Below the pieces are notes generated by a model that saw nothing but the letters and a program-made list of their open reading frames with translations, was not told the origin of the DNA and searched no databases. Both the position numbers and the translations under genes were made by a program. Positions 16,190 to 24,293 of a stretch of 38,735 nucleotides of DNA are shown one piece after another (position 1 is the stretch's first letter; each line of letters starts with the position of its first letter). The stretch spans positions 1 through 38,735 of the forward strand of contig JAACED010000020.1 of NCBI GenBank assembly GCA_011682695.1, read 5' to 3'. Source of the DNA: Gammaproteobacteria bacterium. Its GTDB lineage: Bacteria > Actinomycetota > Acidimicrobiia > Spongiisociales > UBA4744.

Positions 16190-17320
16190 CTACCAGAGTT
16201 CGACGTACACGAGGACGGGAACGTCAGGTGCCGATGAGAAGCCGGTCGATTCCCGAAAGTCCCACAGCTCGACCCAGAACCGGACTCCATCGGAGCGGGC
16301 GAAGCTGCCTTGGTAGTGGGGGAGATGATCATCATTGATCCGCGTGAAGCTGCCTCCGAATCCGCGCTGGAGGAGTTTGTGTTCGATTTCGGGGCCGAGG
16401 GCGAGGTGGTTCGGAACACTTGCGGCGAGCTCGAAGTAGTGGGCCTCGGCATGCGTGGCACCCGGTGCCGCCCTGCCTGCGGCCGCTTCGTCGTAGAGGT
16501 CCTCCTTGGTGGAGACTTCGACAGCACCCGCAGGGATCCATGGTTTGCCCGCGGCGAGCCGTCTGACCGACGTGTCGAGCCACTTCGTCACCCACGTGCT
16601 GTGGTCCGGCGGAATCCAGTCGGCGCGGCCCAGCACGAGCATGGCGACCGATTCGGCCATGTCTTCGGCCGGTCCGGTCTGCCCGTACTCGGTGGCCGCC
16701 TTGCCCTCGAGTCGCCAGTCGGCGTGGAGTGGATCGGCGGATTCGTTGGTCCAGCCGGTCTGGGCAGCGAAGGAGACGACGAGGTCCGAGCCGTCGGCAG
16801 GGTCGACCCGAGCGATGTCGCCGTCGAGCGCCGCTTGGATGTAGGCGGGGTCGAGAGCGCGGAACTGTGCGACATGCGCGAATTCGTGGGCGAGGGCGCG
16901 TGCGAGGTCGAGGCGCGTGGTGCCGCCACCGTCGGGGTCGAACGTCCGGTCGACGAGGTAGATGTCGGGCCCTCTTGTGAAGGCGACGACGTGGCCTACC
17001 TGCTCTTCTTCCGGAGCCGATGCCACGCGGATGATGGATCGCGGGGTGCCGACCTCCCAGAGCACACGGGGCAGTTCGGAGAGTGCGCCTTCGAGGAGAT
17101 CGAGCTCGGCCGGGTCGGGGTGTGGTCGCGACCCGACGACGGTGATGTCGTGCACCGTGCGTTGCCACACGACGTCGGCGAACGGTGCCGACCCGAGGCG
17201 GGTGAGGAGGCCGGTGTCATTGAGGTCGAATGACTTCAGGGCAGTGGTCGAACTCGGTGTCGCAGGGACCGCACAGGCCACTACCAGAGTTGCGAAGGCG
17301 AGGAAGAGAAGACGTCGCAC
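16190..17320 (-). CDS. Lipoprotein with HEFAH zinc-metalloprotease motif
   Basis: A 376-aa predicted lipoprotein: MRRLLFLAFATLVVAC is a compact signal with the lipid-modified cysteine at residue 16. An HEFAH motif (residues 145-149) preceded by LARALA is the zincin HExxH signature, and EDMAESVAMLV further on could supply the third zinc ligand, as in gluzincins. I do not recognise a named family. The frame is open far upstream. I choose the GTG at 17320 because it gives a classic lipoprotein signal; an ATG at 17362 (MASINRR) would give a 30-residue signal and is possible. It is divergent from mdh. Confidence 0.75.
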   Translation of the reverse strand: MRRLLFLAFATLVVACAVPATPSSTTALKSFDLNDTGLLTRLGSAPFADVVWQRTVHDITVVGSRPHPDPAELDLLEGALSELPRVLWEVGTPRSIIRVASAPEEEQVGHVVAFTRGPDIYLVDRTFDPDGGGTTRLDLARALAHEFAHVAQFRALDPAYIQAALDGDIARVDPADGSDLVVSFAAQTGWTNESADPLHADWRLEGKAATEYGQTGPAEDMAESVAMLVLGRADWIPPDHSTWVTKWLDTSVRRLAAGKPWIPAGAVEVSTKEDLYDEAAAGRAAPGATHAEAHYFELAASVPNHLALGPEIEHKLLQRGFGGSFTRINDDHLPHYQGSFARSDGVRFWVELWDFRESTGFSSAPDVPVLVYVELW

Positions 17321-17456
17321 GGGGGCAGATGGTAGATGCAGGCGACGGTTGATCGATGCCATCGAGCGCATGCTCGGGCTTCGTCTACTTGCGGCTGAGA
17401 CGGATTCTGATTGCACTAGCCTTGAGTCAGAGGCCGCGAGCCAAGGAGTTGGAACT

Positions 17457-18392
17457 ATGAGCAAGGTCACGGTTGTCGGGGCGGGCAAGTATGGGTCACT
17501 GACGGCGATGCGGATCGCCCAGATGGATCTCGCCGACGAAGTCGTCATGACGGACATCGTCGAGGGTCTTCCGCAGGGGCTTGCCCTCGACATGAACGAG
17601 TCCCGGCCGATCGAGAGATACCGCACGTTGGTCGTCGGGACGAACGACTACGCAGACACCGTGGGCAGCGACGTCGTGGTGATCACCGCCGGGCTTCCCC
17701 GCAAGCCGGGTATGAGCAGGATGGACCTACTCGAGGTGAACGCCAAGATCGTCAAGAGCGTTGTCGAGCAGATCGTGCAGTATTCGCCGGAGGCGACACT
17801 GATCGTGGTCACCAATCCGCTCGACCACATGACGACGCTGGCCGCCGAGGTATCCGGTCTGCCGCACAACAAGGTCATGGGCCAAGCAGGCATGCTGGAT
17901 ACGGCACGGTTCGTGCACTTCGTCTCAGAGGTGAGCGGTGTCGACGTGCTCGACATCGAAGCGCTCACCCTGGGCAGCCACGGGCCGACGATGGTGCCGG
18001 TGCCGTCACAGGTCAAGGTCGCCGGCAAGCCGCTGACGGAAGTGTTGACGGCAGACCAGATCGAGGCGATCGTGGAGCGTACCCGCAAGGGTGGCTCGGA
18101 GATCGTCGGACTGCTGAAGACGGGGAGCGCCTATTTCGCCCCGTCGGCGGCAGCCGCGCAGATGGTCGAAGCAGTTCTGCAGGACACCGGCGAAGTCATG
18201 CCGGTGTGTGCGTGGACGTCCGGCGAGTACGGCATCGAGGGCGTGTACCTGGGTGTCCCCGCCAAGCTAGGCGCCAAGGGCGTCGAGAAGATCGTCGAAC
18301 TGGACATCACCGAGTCTGAGTTGGAGGCGCTGCGCGAGGCTGCCGTGGCGGTGAAGGCCAAGATCGAAGACCTGCACAGTATCACTCTGTAA
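17457..18392 (+). CDS. mdh: Malate dehydrogenase
   Basis: NAD-dependent malate dehydrogenase of the LDH-like type (311 aa), oxidising malate to oxaloacetate in the TCA cycle. The NAD-binding GAGKYG is at the N-terminus. LPRKPGMSRMDLL holds the two substrate-binding arginines expected of MDH rather than LDH. NPLDHM and GSHGPTMVPVPS contain the remaining active-site Asp/His residues. The long upstream open frame is spurious; the ATG at 17457 follows AAGGAG. TAGCCT at 17417-17422 is a likely -10. A terminator hairpin follows. Confidence 0.95.
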   Translation: MSKVTVVGAGKYGSLTAMRIAQMDLADEVVMTDIVEGLPQGLALDMNESRPIERYRTLVVGTNDYADTVGSDVVVITAGLPRKPGMSRMDLLEVNAKIVKSVVEQIVQYSPEATLIVVTNPLDHMTTLAAEVSGLPHNKVMGQAGMLDTARFVHFVSEVSGVDVLDIEALTLGSHGPTMVPVPSQVKVAGKPLTEVLTADQIEAIVERTRKGGSEIVGLLKTGSAYFAPSAAAAQMVEAVLQDTGEVMPVCAWTSGEYGIEGVYLGVPAKLGAKGVEKIVELDITESELEALREAAVAVKAKIEDLHSITL

Positions 18393-18406
18393 CCGTCCTG
18401 GAAGGA

Positions 18407-18437
18407 ACGAAAGCCCCCGGTGTGCGGGGGCTTTCGT
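18407..18437 (+). terminator. Terminator hairpin after mdh
   Basis: A perfect 13-bp stem, ACGAAAGCCCCCG at 18407-18419 and its complement at 18425-18437, with a GTGTG loop, 14 nt past the mdh stop. The TTTCGTTGT end gives a weak T-rich tail. Confidence 0.85.
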
Positions 18438-18450
18438 TGTAATCGGGGTG

Positions 18451-18479
18451 TTGTCCTGCCAGAATCACAATGTTGTAGT
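18451..18479 (+). promoter_or_regulatory. Putative promoter of the HU gene
   Basis: TTGTCC (18451-18456) and TGTAGT (18474-18479) are separated by exactly 17 nt. AGGAGG and the ATG of the HU gene follow. It lies immediately after the mdh terminator. Confidence 0.45.
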
Positions 18480-18500
18480 TCTCTGCCAGGAGGCGGTCGA

Positions 18501-18785
18501 ATGAATAAGGGAGACCTCGTAGAAAAGGTTGCTGCTGCCGCGGGCATCAGCAAGAAGGCCGCCCATACGGCGGTCGAGACGGTGTTTGGTGAGATCACCA
18601 AGGCGATGAAGAAGGGTGATCGAGTGCAGGTGACCGGGTTCGGGAGCTTCGAATCGACGAAGCGACCGGGTCGCAAGGGCTTGAACCCGGCGACCGGGGA
18701 GAGTCTGTATATCAAGACCAAGTTCGTGCCGAAGTTCCATCCCGGCAAGGGCCTCAAGGACGAGGTTGCCAAACGCCGCAAGTAG
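18501..18785 (+). CDS. HU-family DNA-binding protein
   Basis: A 94-aa HU/IHF-type nucleoid protein that bends DNA as a dimer. It starts MNKGDLVEKVAAAAGISKKA, has the GFGSFE turn and a beta-arm with RPGRKGLNPATGE, and ends with a Lys/Arg-rich FHPGKGLKDEVAKRRK. The length is that of simple HU, without the long Lys/Ala/Pro tail found in mycobacterial HupB. AGGAGG precedes the ATG. A UUCG-loop terminator follows. Confidence 0.95.
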   Translation: MNKGDLVEKVAAAAGISKKAAHTAVETVFGEITKAMKKGDRVQVTGFGSFESTKRPGRKGLNPATGESLYIKTKFVPKFHPGKGLKDEVAKRRK

Positions 18786-18806
18786 GCGATGGGATGGAGT
18801 GAGAGT

Positions 18807-18828
18807 TGGGCGGCCTTCGGGCCGCCCA
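18807..18828 (+). terminator. Terminator hairpin after the HU gene
   Basis: A perfect 9-bp stem TGGGCGGCC / GGCCGCCCA with a stable TTCG tetraloop, followed by the T-rich CATTGTTGTTCTGTTG. It lies 21 nt past the HU stop. Confidence 0.88.
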
Positions 18829-18847
18829 CATTGTTGTTCTGTTGCTG

Positions 18848-18898
18848 TGAACCCAGGGCTCAGGGGTACCCATAAGGCACCTACGAGCCCAGGGTTCA
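18848..18898. repeat. Inverted repeat family 2, copy 1
   Basis: A 51-bp element with 14-nt arms: TGAACCCAGGGCTC (18848-18861) and its exact complement (18885-18898), with a 23-nt loop beginning AGGGGTACCC and ending CACCTAC. It ends 8 nt from the SCP2 stop codon. The second copy is at 29917-29967, with the same length, loop ends and arms apart from one base. Confidence 0.88.
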
Positions 18899-18906
18899 GG
18901 GGGTTC

Positions 18907-19284
18907 TCAGTACTCGACGTCCACGCCGGCGGTGGCGGTGGCGTAGTGGCCGAGGGCGACCTGCTGGGTCATGAGCTTGGCCATGTTGCCGGCGACCTTG
19001 ATCTTGCCGGTCATGAATGCCATCTGCGTGTTGAGGTCACCCTTGAAGATCTTCGACGCAGTCTCGTAGTTGGACGTGATCGTGACGTCCGGGTCTTCCA
19101 TCTCGCCAATTGCCTGCACCGGGGTATCTCCGGTGGCGTCCATGTAGAACTTCGCTTCGCCTTCGGGTGCATCGGTGACGACGAACTGGAGGCTCATGTT
19201 GGCAGACGACGTGAAACCTTCGCTCGCCTTGAGTGCTTCGGTGACGGCGGCGGCCCATTCGTCGGTGAGGAATTTGAATGCCAT
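18907..19284 (-). CDS. SCP2 sterol-binding domain protein
   Basis: A 125-aa single-domain SCP2 (sterol carrier protein 2-like) protein, expected to bind a lipid or acyl chain in a hydrophobic tunnel. The family's late motif is present (TGKIKVAGNMAKLM), as is the DVTITSNYETASKIFKGDL region. The open frame continues upstream to 19419, but the ATG at 19284 with AAAGGAAG just before it fits the family N-terminus. A TAGCCT box lies a few tens of bases further up. It faces the HU gene and shares its 3' spacer with a family-2 repeat. Confidence 0.88.
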   Translation of the reverse strand: MAFKFLTDEWAAAVTEALKASEGFTSSANMSLQFVVTDAPEGEAKFYMDATGDTPVQAIGEMEDPDVTITSNYETASKIFKGDLNTQMAFMTGKIKVAGNMAKLMTQQVALGHYATATAGVDVEY

Positions 19285-19440
19285 GGCTTCCTTTCTCTTC
19301 CTTATTGCCAGGCTAGCAGGGTTCGGCGAAAGTGCTTGCGATTGCAAGCAGTATGTGTTCTCGGGTTCTCTATGTCCGTCGACGGAGGGGTTCGAACCGA
19401 GCGAGGCCGATGGGGGCAAGGCTGCAGAAGTTTCGGGTGA

Positions 19441-20319
19441 TCAGTCGTTCAGGATCGGCAGAAGAGCCTGTTTGATCTTCTTGATGTCCCTGGCACCGAG
19501 CTTCGCGAGCGGCGCCCGCGGAGAGCCGGGCCGGAGTCCGCTCATCTCGGCGGCGGCCTTCACGCCGGGGATCCTGTAAGCCTCGACCGCCGAGGCGATC
19601 CTGGTCAGTTCTGCCTGATCCGAGAGCGCGCTCTTGGGGGATCGGTGTGCCTTTGCGATGACCTCGAGGGCCATGGACGTGAGGTAGTTGGACGAGGCGG
19701 TGATCGCTCCATACGCACCCGCAGCCATGCAGAAGGTGATCGATCGGGTTGCCCCGGTGAACAACAGGAAGTCGGCAGGGGCTTCCTGCACGAGGCGGGC
19801 CATCCGCGCGACGTCACCCCCGGAGTCCTTCATCCCGATGATGTTGGGATGGTGTGAGAGTTCGACGGCCAGGTCGGTGGGGATCTCGTAGGCGGTGTAC
19901 GGGGGGACCGAGTAGATCATCACCGGCAGGGGAGAGGTGTCGGCCAGCGTGAGGAAGAACCGGCGGACGGCATCGTGGCTGCCTCGGGCAAGGGTGGTGG
20001 GGGTCATGGCGAGGACGGCGTCGGCACCAGCTTCGACCGCCTCCGTTGTTTGCCGGACAGCCCTTCGTGTGGTCTCCGCGGCGATACCGCACAGCAGAAA
20101 GGGTTTTGTGCCGAGCGTGTCTCGTGCAGTTTCGAGGAGGGCCTGGCGTTCTCCGGGTTCCAGGTAGGGGCCTTCACCAGTCGACCCGGCGATCAGGAAG
20201 CCTTTGACGGTCCGCTCCGCGAGTGCGGTCAGGTTGTGTCGATGGGCGTCGAGGTCGAGGTCACCTGTTCGAGTGAATGGCGAGATGAGCGCCGGAAGAA
20301 GGCGAGGAGAGGTGTGCAT
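19441..20319 (-). CDS. DapA/NanA-family lyase (dihydrodipicolinate synthase-like)
   Basis: A 292-aa TIM-barrel aldolase of the dihydrodipicolinate synthase/N-acetylneuraminate lyase superfamily. GSTGE (residues 45-49) binds the pyruvate carboxylate, Y136 (IYSVPP) and the Schiff-base K164 (GMKDSGG) are in place. No other lysine genes are adjacent and the family covers several activities, so I do not call it dapA. The ATG at 20319 comes 8 nt after a TAGCCT -10 box with no ribosome site, which suggests a leaderless transcript. Confidence 0.85.
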   Translation of the reverse strand: MHTSPRLLPALISPFTRTGDLDLDAHRHNLTALAERTVKGFLIAGSTGEGPYLEPGERQALLETARDTLGTKPFLLCGIAAETTRRAVRQTTEAVEAGADAVLAMTPTTLARGSHDAVRRFFLTLADTSPLPVMIYSVPPYTAYEIPTDLAVELSHHPNIIGMKDSGGDVARMARLVQEAPADFLLFTGATRSITFCMAAGAYGAITASSNYLTSMALEVIAKAHRSPKSALSDQAELTRIASAVEAYRIPGVKAAAEMSGLRPGSPRAPLAKLGARDIKKIKQALLPILND

Positions 20320-20485
20320 ATCGGGTGAGGCTAGTGCTCTGACCGCTTGCCCTCGTACGTTGGGGTGTCACGCGGTTGACGGGTGTGGCTGCTCCCATCG
20401 TTGGTGTCGCTCGGAGCGGGCGAACTTCGGTTCACATCGTGTGGTTCGCAGGAGTTCGGGAGTCGTGCTCCGGCGGTATGTCGGC

Positions 20486-21052
20486 TCAGGGAGTTGGATC
20501 CGGTTCGATGTGCATCACCGTGCTCGTAGCCCAGCAGTCCTTTCCGACTGCCGTCCCGCGCTCGCAGACGGACCCCGAGAAGCCGCCGAAATTGGTCAGC
20601 CAGTCGTGGTCGAAGACGACTCGCACCCCCAGCCAGTCGCGGGTGGCGCCATCGTTGTCTCGCGCCGATTCTGGCCAGTCGGACTGCACGAGAAACCATG
20701 CTCCACAGCGGAGGAGAGCGCTGTCGTCTCCGGTCACGAACGGACGGTATCGCTGGCGGAGTCCGATCGTGCCGGTCGTGTCGGATTCGTAGACCCACAC
20801 TTCAACGACCGCGCCGTTGATGTCGCGAATCGCCCCGGCAGTCGCCTCGAGGATCACGCAGTCGGCGTTGGCCTCGTCGCCTGCGGCCGCCCCGACCCGC
20901 GCGCCTTCACGTGTGCCGGCCGTGACGCTCAGCCAGTCGCGAAGTCCCAGGCCCCACTCGACGCTCCCGAGGGCCACGAGCAGCAGCAGGCTGAGGATCA
21001 GCGCGGCTTCAATGGCTGCGACGCCCTGTTCGTTGTGGATCCGCTTCATCAT
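20486..21052 (-). CDS. TadE-like pseudopilin
   Basis: A 188-aa TadE-like protein. It begins MMKRIHNEQGVAAIEAALIL, with a prepilin-type site (G before V-A-A-I-E) and a hydrophobic helix (LSLLLLVALGSVEWG). The exported part has several cysteines, and WLSVTAGTREGARVGAAAG is the usual post-helix TadE block. It is the last gene of a three- or four-gene operon; its start lies 4 nt beyond the stop of the TadG-like gene. The Tad ATPase, secretin and Flp pilin genes are absent from the window. Confidence 0.88.
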   Translation of the reverse strand: MMKRIHNEQGVAAIEAALILSLLLLVALGSVEWGLGLRDWLSVTAGTREGARVGAAAGDEANADCVILEATAGAIRDINGAVVEVWVYESDTTGTIGLRQRYRPFVTGDDSALLRCGAWFLVQSDWPESARDNDGATRDWLGVRVVFDHDWLTNFGGFSGSVCERGTAVGKDCWATSTVMHIEPDPTP

Positions 21053-21056
21053 GTCA

Positions 21057-22505
21057 TCAAGGGTTGGCGATCAGTCGAACCGGGTTGCCGATGATCTGGG
21101 CCATCCAGGTCGTTCTGTCGTGCGGCTGGTTGAGCTCGATCTCCATGTACCACCAGCAGTTGGATGTGCACGTGTAGCTCGATGGAATCTCGACGTTCGC
21201 CGTGACCCACTGGCCGTTGAATATTGGGCTTCCGTCGGATGTCTGAATCCGGCAGGCTCCGAAACCGCCTTCGCCCGGTGGAGTCGTGGTATTGCCGTAT
21301 TCGTCTTCGGAGTACCACGAACACTGGGCCGTCGTGCCATCGGGCATCTTGACGGTCATGTAGGCGTCGCCGTTGTCCTCACCCGGGTCGTAGAAGTGCA
21401 GCTCGAGTCTCTTCCCTGCATGGATCTGCTCGACTTTTGCCAGGTTCAGAATGCTGGTGGTGCTGGGTTGATTGGTGAAGATCGAGATATCGTTGATGCC
21501 GTAGACGTGCGGGGTGGACCCTGAGGCGACTGAGGCGTGGACCGAGTACTGGTTCGTGCCGCCGATGGTTCCGTCGGTCCAGACACGGAGGACATAGATC
21601 CCTGGTGTCAACGAGCTGCTGACATTACAGAGCTCTGCCCAGCGATTCTTGTAGGTGGAGGCGTAGTAGCCGCTGGGGATGTCGAACTGGCAGCCGGTGA
21701 TGGGAGGGTTGTCGGTCGGGTCGAGCGGTGTGGTATCCGGCGCGTACATTTTGAAGTGGGTGTCGGTGCCTCCACCGTCATCTTGTTCACGATCACCGGT
21801 CTCATCGCTCAAGCTCCGTCGGTTGTAGAACCCGGCGTCGTAGATGTGGACCGTGAGGTCGGAGGAACCGGGCGCTACTTCGATGCCGTAGTAGTAGCCG
21901 GCCGGCCGGTATTGGGTGTTGTCGAAGTGGCTTCCGGACCACGGGTCGTCCCAGAACTCCGTCGCGAATGCGTCCCCGTTGAACTTGTTGGTGCGACGAC
22001 CGGAGATCGCCGCCCAGAAGTTCGGGTCGCCGCCGGTGCAGGCGGTGCCTGGGGGACTGACCGGTGCCTCGCCGAAGCAGTTGTCGGGGCTGCCTATCGG
22101 CACGGGTTTGATGTATTGGGCGGTAGACCTTCTCGCGATCGTGAATTGGTCGAACCCGATGATGCGGAGAAGATAGGTGGGCACGCTGGTGGTCAGCACC
22201 ACCTGGAGGCTGTTGTCGGCGAGAGGGACGAGTTCGACGCCTCCACCTGGGTACCCGTTTGCGGCCGCCGCGGCATCCGCGTCTTCCTGGGCCTTATCCA
22301 TGAAACCAGGCAGATTCACCACGCCTGCGAGTGCGGCTGCGTCGGCGGCGTTCTGAAGTCTGGACGTATTGAGATACAGCCACGTGAGGTCGACGGAGAG
22401 CGCTGCGAATGCGAGGAGCACGACAAGGGAGCCGGCCGCCCACACGAGGACGGCTCCGTTCTCGGATGCCCCGGGTCGTACGAGTTTCCGCAGACGTGAC
22501 CTCAT
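21057..22505 (-). CDS. TadG-like protein with large exported domain
   Basis: A 482-aa protein with the TadG-like N-terminal module: ENGAVLVWAAGSLVVLLAFA membrane helix then a LQNAADAAALAGVVNLPG stretch. After about residue 135 comes a long, Cys-, Tyr- and Gly-rich exported region of roughly 340 residues. Part of it (PGIYVLRVWTDG, SSDLTVHIYDAG) has the look of beta-sandwich pre-peptidase C-terminal-like domains. No von Willebrand A domain is evident. The start overlaps the stop of the upstream TadE gene by 4 nt. Confidence 0.85.
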   Translation of the reverse strand: MRSRLRKLVRPGASENGAVLVWAAGSLVVLLAFAALSVDLTWLYLNTSRLQNAADAAALAGVVNLPGFMDKAQEDADAAAAANGYPGGGVELVPLADNSLQVVLTTSVPTYLLRIIGFDQFTIARRSTAQYIKPVPIGSPDNCFGEAPVSPPGTACTGGDPNFWAAISGRRTNKFNGDAFATEFWDDPWSGSHFDNTQYRPAGYYYGIEVAPGSSDLTVHIYDAGFYNRRSLSDETGDREQDDGGGTDTHFKMYAPDTTPLDPTDNPPITGCQFDIPSGYYASTYKNRWAELCNVSSSLTPGIYVLRVWTDGTIGGTNQYSVHASVASGSTPHVYGINDISIFTNQPSTTSILNLAKVEQIHAGKRLELHFYDPGEDNGDAYMTVKMPDGTTAQCSWYSEDEYGNTTTPPGEGGFGACRIQTSDGSPIFNGQWVTANVEIPSSYTCTSNCWWYMEIELNQPHDRTTWMAQIIGNPVRLIANP

Positions 22506-23050
22506 CCGAACATCTCCGGTTCCATACGCAGGATGGTGCTCTCATCGATGAGGTAGCTTCCGGTGAAGGGTGGGAAACCGGTGATCCAGTTGTGCGTCAT
22601 CTGGATACGAATGCCGATGATGTCGAGCGGTTGCGAACCGGCAGCGGTCTGTCGGGTGGTCGACGGCCACTGTTCGACGACGATCCAGTTCAACGCACAG
22701 TCGAGTGGGTCGCCGTTCTTGTACTGCCATGTGTTGGTGAGCGACGCGATCTGGTCACCGTCGGACGTCGCCTCATAGATCTCGATGTGATCGATCCGGT
22801 CGAGGAATCCGTTGGGGAGGAAGTTGACGATACTCGTGACGATCTGGCAGTCGGCATCTGGTGCCGTCCCCACGAATGCTCCCGTGCGGACTCCTTCGCG
22901 TGCGGCCTGTTCGACGGTGAGGAAGTCATAGAAAGACATGCCGAACTCCATGATTCCGACGAAGAGGAGCATGATGAGCGGCATCACCAAGGCGAACTCG
23001 ACGAGAGTCGCTCCGTCTTGGTGACGGTTTCGCCCGCGAAGCGATCTCAC
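22502..23050 (-). CDS. TadE-like pseudopilin
   Basis: A 182-aa TadE-family protein with the motif DGATLVEFALVMPLIMLLFV (prepilin-type site, Glu at +5) followed by VEQAAREGVRTGAFVG. The C-terminal domain is exported. An in-frame ATG lies at 23107, but a GTG at 23050 has GGGAGG 6 nt upstream and overlaps the stop of a small membrane ORF (GTGA), so I start there. It is coupled downstream to the TadG-like gene. Confidence 0.87.
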   Translation of the reverse strand: MRSLRGRNRHQDGATLVEFALVMPLIMLLFVGIMEFGMSFYDFLTVEQAAREGVRTGAFVGTAPDADCQIVTSIVNFLPNGFLDRIDHIEIYEATSDGDQIASLTNTWQYKNGDPLDCALNWIVVEQWPSTTRQTAAGSQPLDIIGIRIQMTHNWITGFPPFTGSYLIDESTILRMEPEMFG

Positions 23051-23208
23051 GCATGTCCTCCCAGGACTGTCTCCCAGCGTGGCGGTCTCAACACACCACT
23101 GGCCCAACCATGAAATCTACACCACCCAATGAGAACTGCAACGGGGATGATCTTGATCAGTGCCACAAACCAGAGGGTGGTGTTACCCCGGTTGTTATGA
23201 AACCTCAT
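23047..23208 (-). CDS. Possible 53-aa membrane protein leading the tad operon
   Basis: A short ORF starting MRFHNNRGNTTLWFVALIK, with one hydrophobic helix (about residues 12-29) and a basic, Pro/Trp-containing tail ending GGHA. Its TGA overlaps the GTG of the downstream TadE gene by 4 nt (GTGA). That kind of coupling is used throughout this operon and is the main reason to take it as real. The N-terminal RGNTTLW recalls the starts of TadE/TadG-type proteins. An AGGGA lies 4 nt upstream of the ATG. I recognise no family. Confidence 0.5.
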   Translation of the reverse strand: MRFHNNRGNTTLWFVALIKIIPVAVLIGWCRFHGWASGVLRPPRWETVLGGHA

Positions 23209-23375
23209 GGTGTCCCTGCCTCTCGCCGGGCAACGGCCCGCGCGGACGACGCCATCGTACAGATGAGAAAGTCGAGGGGGACCAGCTGGCTGATAACGAC
23301 CTCACCCCTTTTCTTCTCTGCCCGCGAGGGCGTGTCCCGGCCTCCCAGTCCTGCGCGAAACCGCGCCAGGTGGCC

Positions 23376-23404
23376 AGAGTATCACTGTAAGTGGGTGCCG
23401 ACAA
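23376..23404 (-). promoter_or_regulatory. Putative promoter of the tad operon
   Basis: On the minus strand TTGTCG (23404-23399) and TACTCT (23381-23376) are 17 nt apart, and the -10 is preceded by TGA, giving an extended TGN form. It lies about 170 nt upstream of the 53-aa ORF, leaving a long 5' leader. The roughly 270 bp between the sdhB terminator and the 53-aa ORF hold nothing else I can support. Confidence 0.45.
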
Positions 23405-23484
23405 GGGGGGTTGTGTGGGCCTCCGGCGCCATTTCCCGATGACGCGGCGCGAGTCCAGATCATGTGAGCCGTCTCGGAACGGGA

Positions 23485-23506
23485 GAGGGGGCCCGTAGGC
23501 CCCCTC
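23485..23506 (-). terminator. Terminator hairpin after sdhB
   Basis: A perfect 9-bp stem GAGGGGGCC / GGCCCCCTC with a CGTA loop, 19 nt beyond the sdhB stop. It has no U-tract. Confidence 0.75.
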
Positions 23507-23525
23507 CACACGATCGAGTAGCGCT

Positions 23526-24293
23526 CTATTGGACGGTCTGTGCTGTCCGCCTACGGTTCTTGAGTTTCGCCTTGATGAAGTCCAAGTTCATCAAAGCGAT
23601 GAAATCGATCGAGACATTCTTCGGGCACGCCGCTTCGCACTCACCGTGGTTGGCGCACGAGCCGAAGTACAGCTCCATCTCGTTGACCATCGCTTCGACC
23701 CTGGTCCAACGCTCCGGTTGACCCTGCGGCAGCAGGTTGAGATGTGCCACCTTGGCGGCGGTGAACAGCTGTGCTGCACCATTCGGACACGCAGCCACAC
23801 AGGCGCCGCATCCGATACAGGACGCCGCATCCATCGCGGCGTCCGACGCCGGCTTCGGCACGGGGATCAGGTTGGCGTCCGGAGCGCTCCCAGTCCGAAT
23901 CGTGATGTATCCACCTGCCTCGATGATCCGATCGAGCGGGCTGCGGTCCACCACGAGATCCTTGACGATCGGGAACGCTTTCGCGCGCCAGGGCTCAACG
24001 ACGATGGTGTCACCATTGTTGAACTTGCGCATGTGGAGCTGGCAGGTTGCCGTTCCATCCTGCGGTCCGTGCGGATGGCCGTTGATCACCATGCCGCACA
24101 TCCCGCAGATGCCTTCACGACAGTCGCTGTCGAACGAGATCGGGTCTTCACCCTTGGTGGTGAGCTGCTCGTTGACGATGTCGAGCATCTCCAAGAAGGA
24201 CATGTGCTCGCTGATATCTTGTACGGGGATCGTTTCGAACGTGCCGGGAGCTTCGGGTCCGTCCTGGCGCCAGACTTTGAGTGTGACGTCCAT
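23526..24293 (-). CDS. sdhB: Succinate dehydrogenase iron-sulfur subunit
   Basis: SdhB carries electrons from SdhA to quinone through three Fe-S clusters (255 aa). The [2Fe-2S] ligands are C58, C63, C66 and C84 ([12 protein letters not shown]...TCQLHM). The ferredoxin-type motifs are [14 protein letters not shown] and [14 protein letters not shown]. Motif spacing resembles the Bacillus/Wolinella-type enzyme partnered with a single large b-type SdhC. The frame is open upstream to 24716, but the ATG at 24293 overlaps the sdhA stop (TAATG) and fits the family start. Confidence 0.96.
   Translation of the reverse strand: MDVTLKVWRQDGPEAPGTFETIPVQDISEHMSFLEMLDIVNEQLTTKGEDPISFDSDCREGICGMCGMVINGHPHGPQDGTATCQLHMRKFNNGDTIVVEPWRAKAFPIVKDLVVDRSPLDRIIEAGGYITIRTGSAPDANLIPVPKPASDAAMDAASCIGCGACVAACPNGAAQLFTAAKVAHLNLLPQGQPERWTRVEAMVNEMELYFGSCANHGECEAACPKNVSIDFIALMNLDFIKAKLKNRRRTAQTVQ

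Noticed and set aside
16310-17233. 307-aa plus-strand frame
   Set aside because: It is antisense to the HEFAH lipoprotein. Its composition (Gly, Arg, Glu, Val rich) is typical of antisense frames in high-GC DNA and it lacks motifs.
19389-19398. GGTTCGAACC resembling a tRNA T-arm
   Set aside because: The 5-bp T-stem does not close around it on either strand, and no acceptor, D or anticodon stems can be found nearby.
21537-22499. 320-aa plus-strand frame
   Set aside because: It is antisense to the TadG-like gene, which has clear family motifs.
23114-23141. TTGCAG-16-TAGATT on the minus strand as a tad promoter
   Set aside because: It lies inside the 53-aa ORF. I prefer the extended -10 site at 23376-23404, although an internal promoter is not excluded if that ORF is not real.
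23209-23484. c-di-GMP riboswitch upstream of the tad genes
   Set aside because: I looked for the conserved GEMM-I core and found no match on the minus strand.
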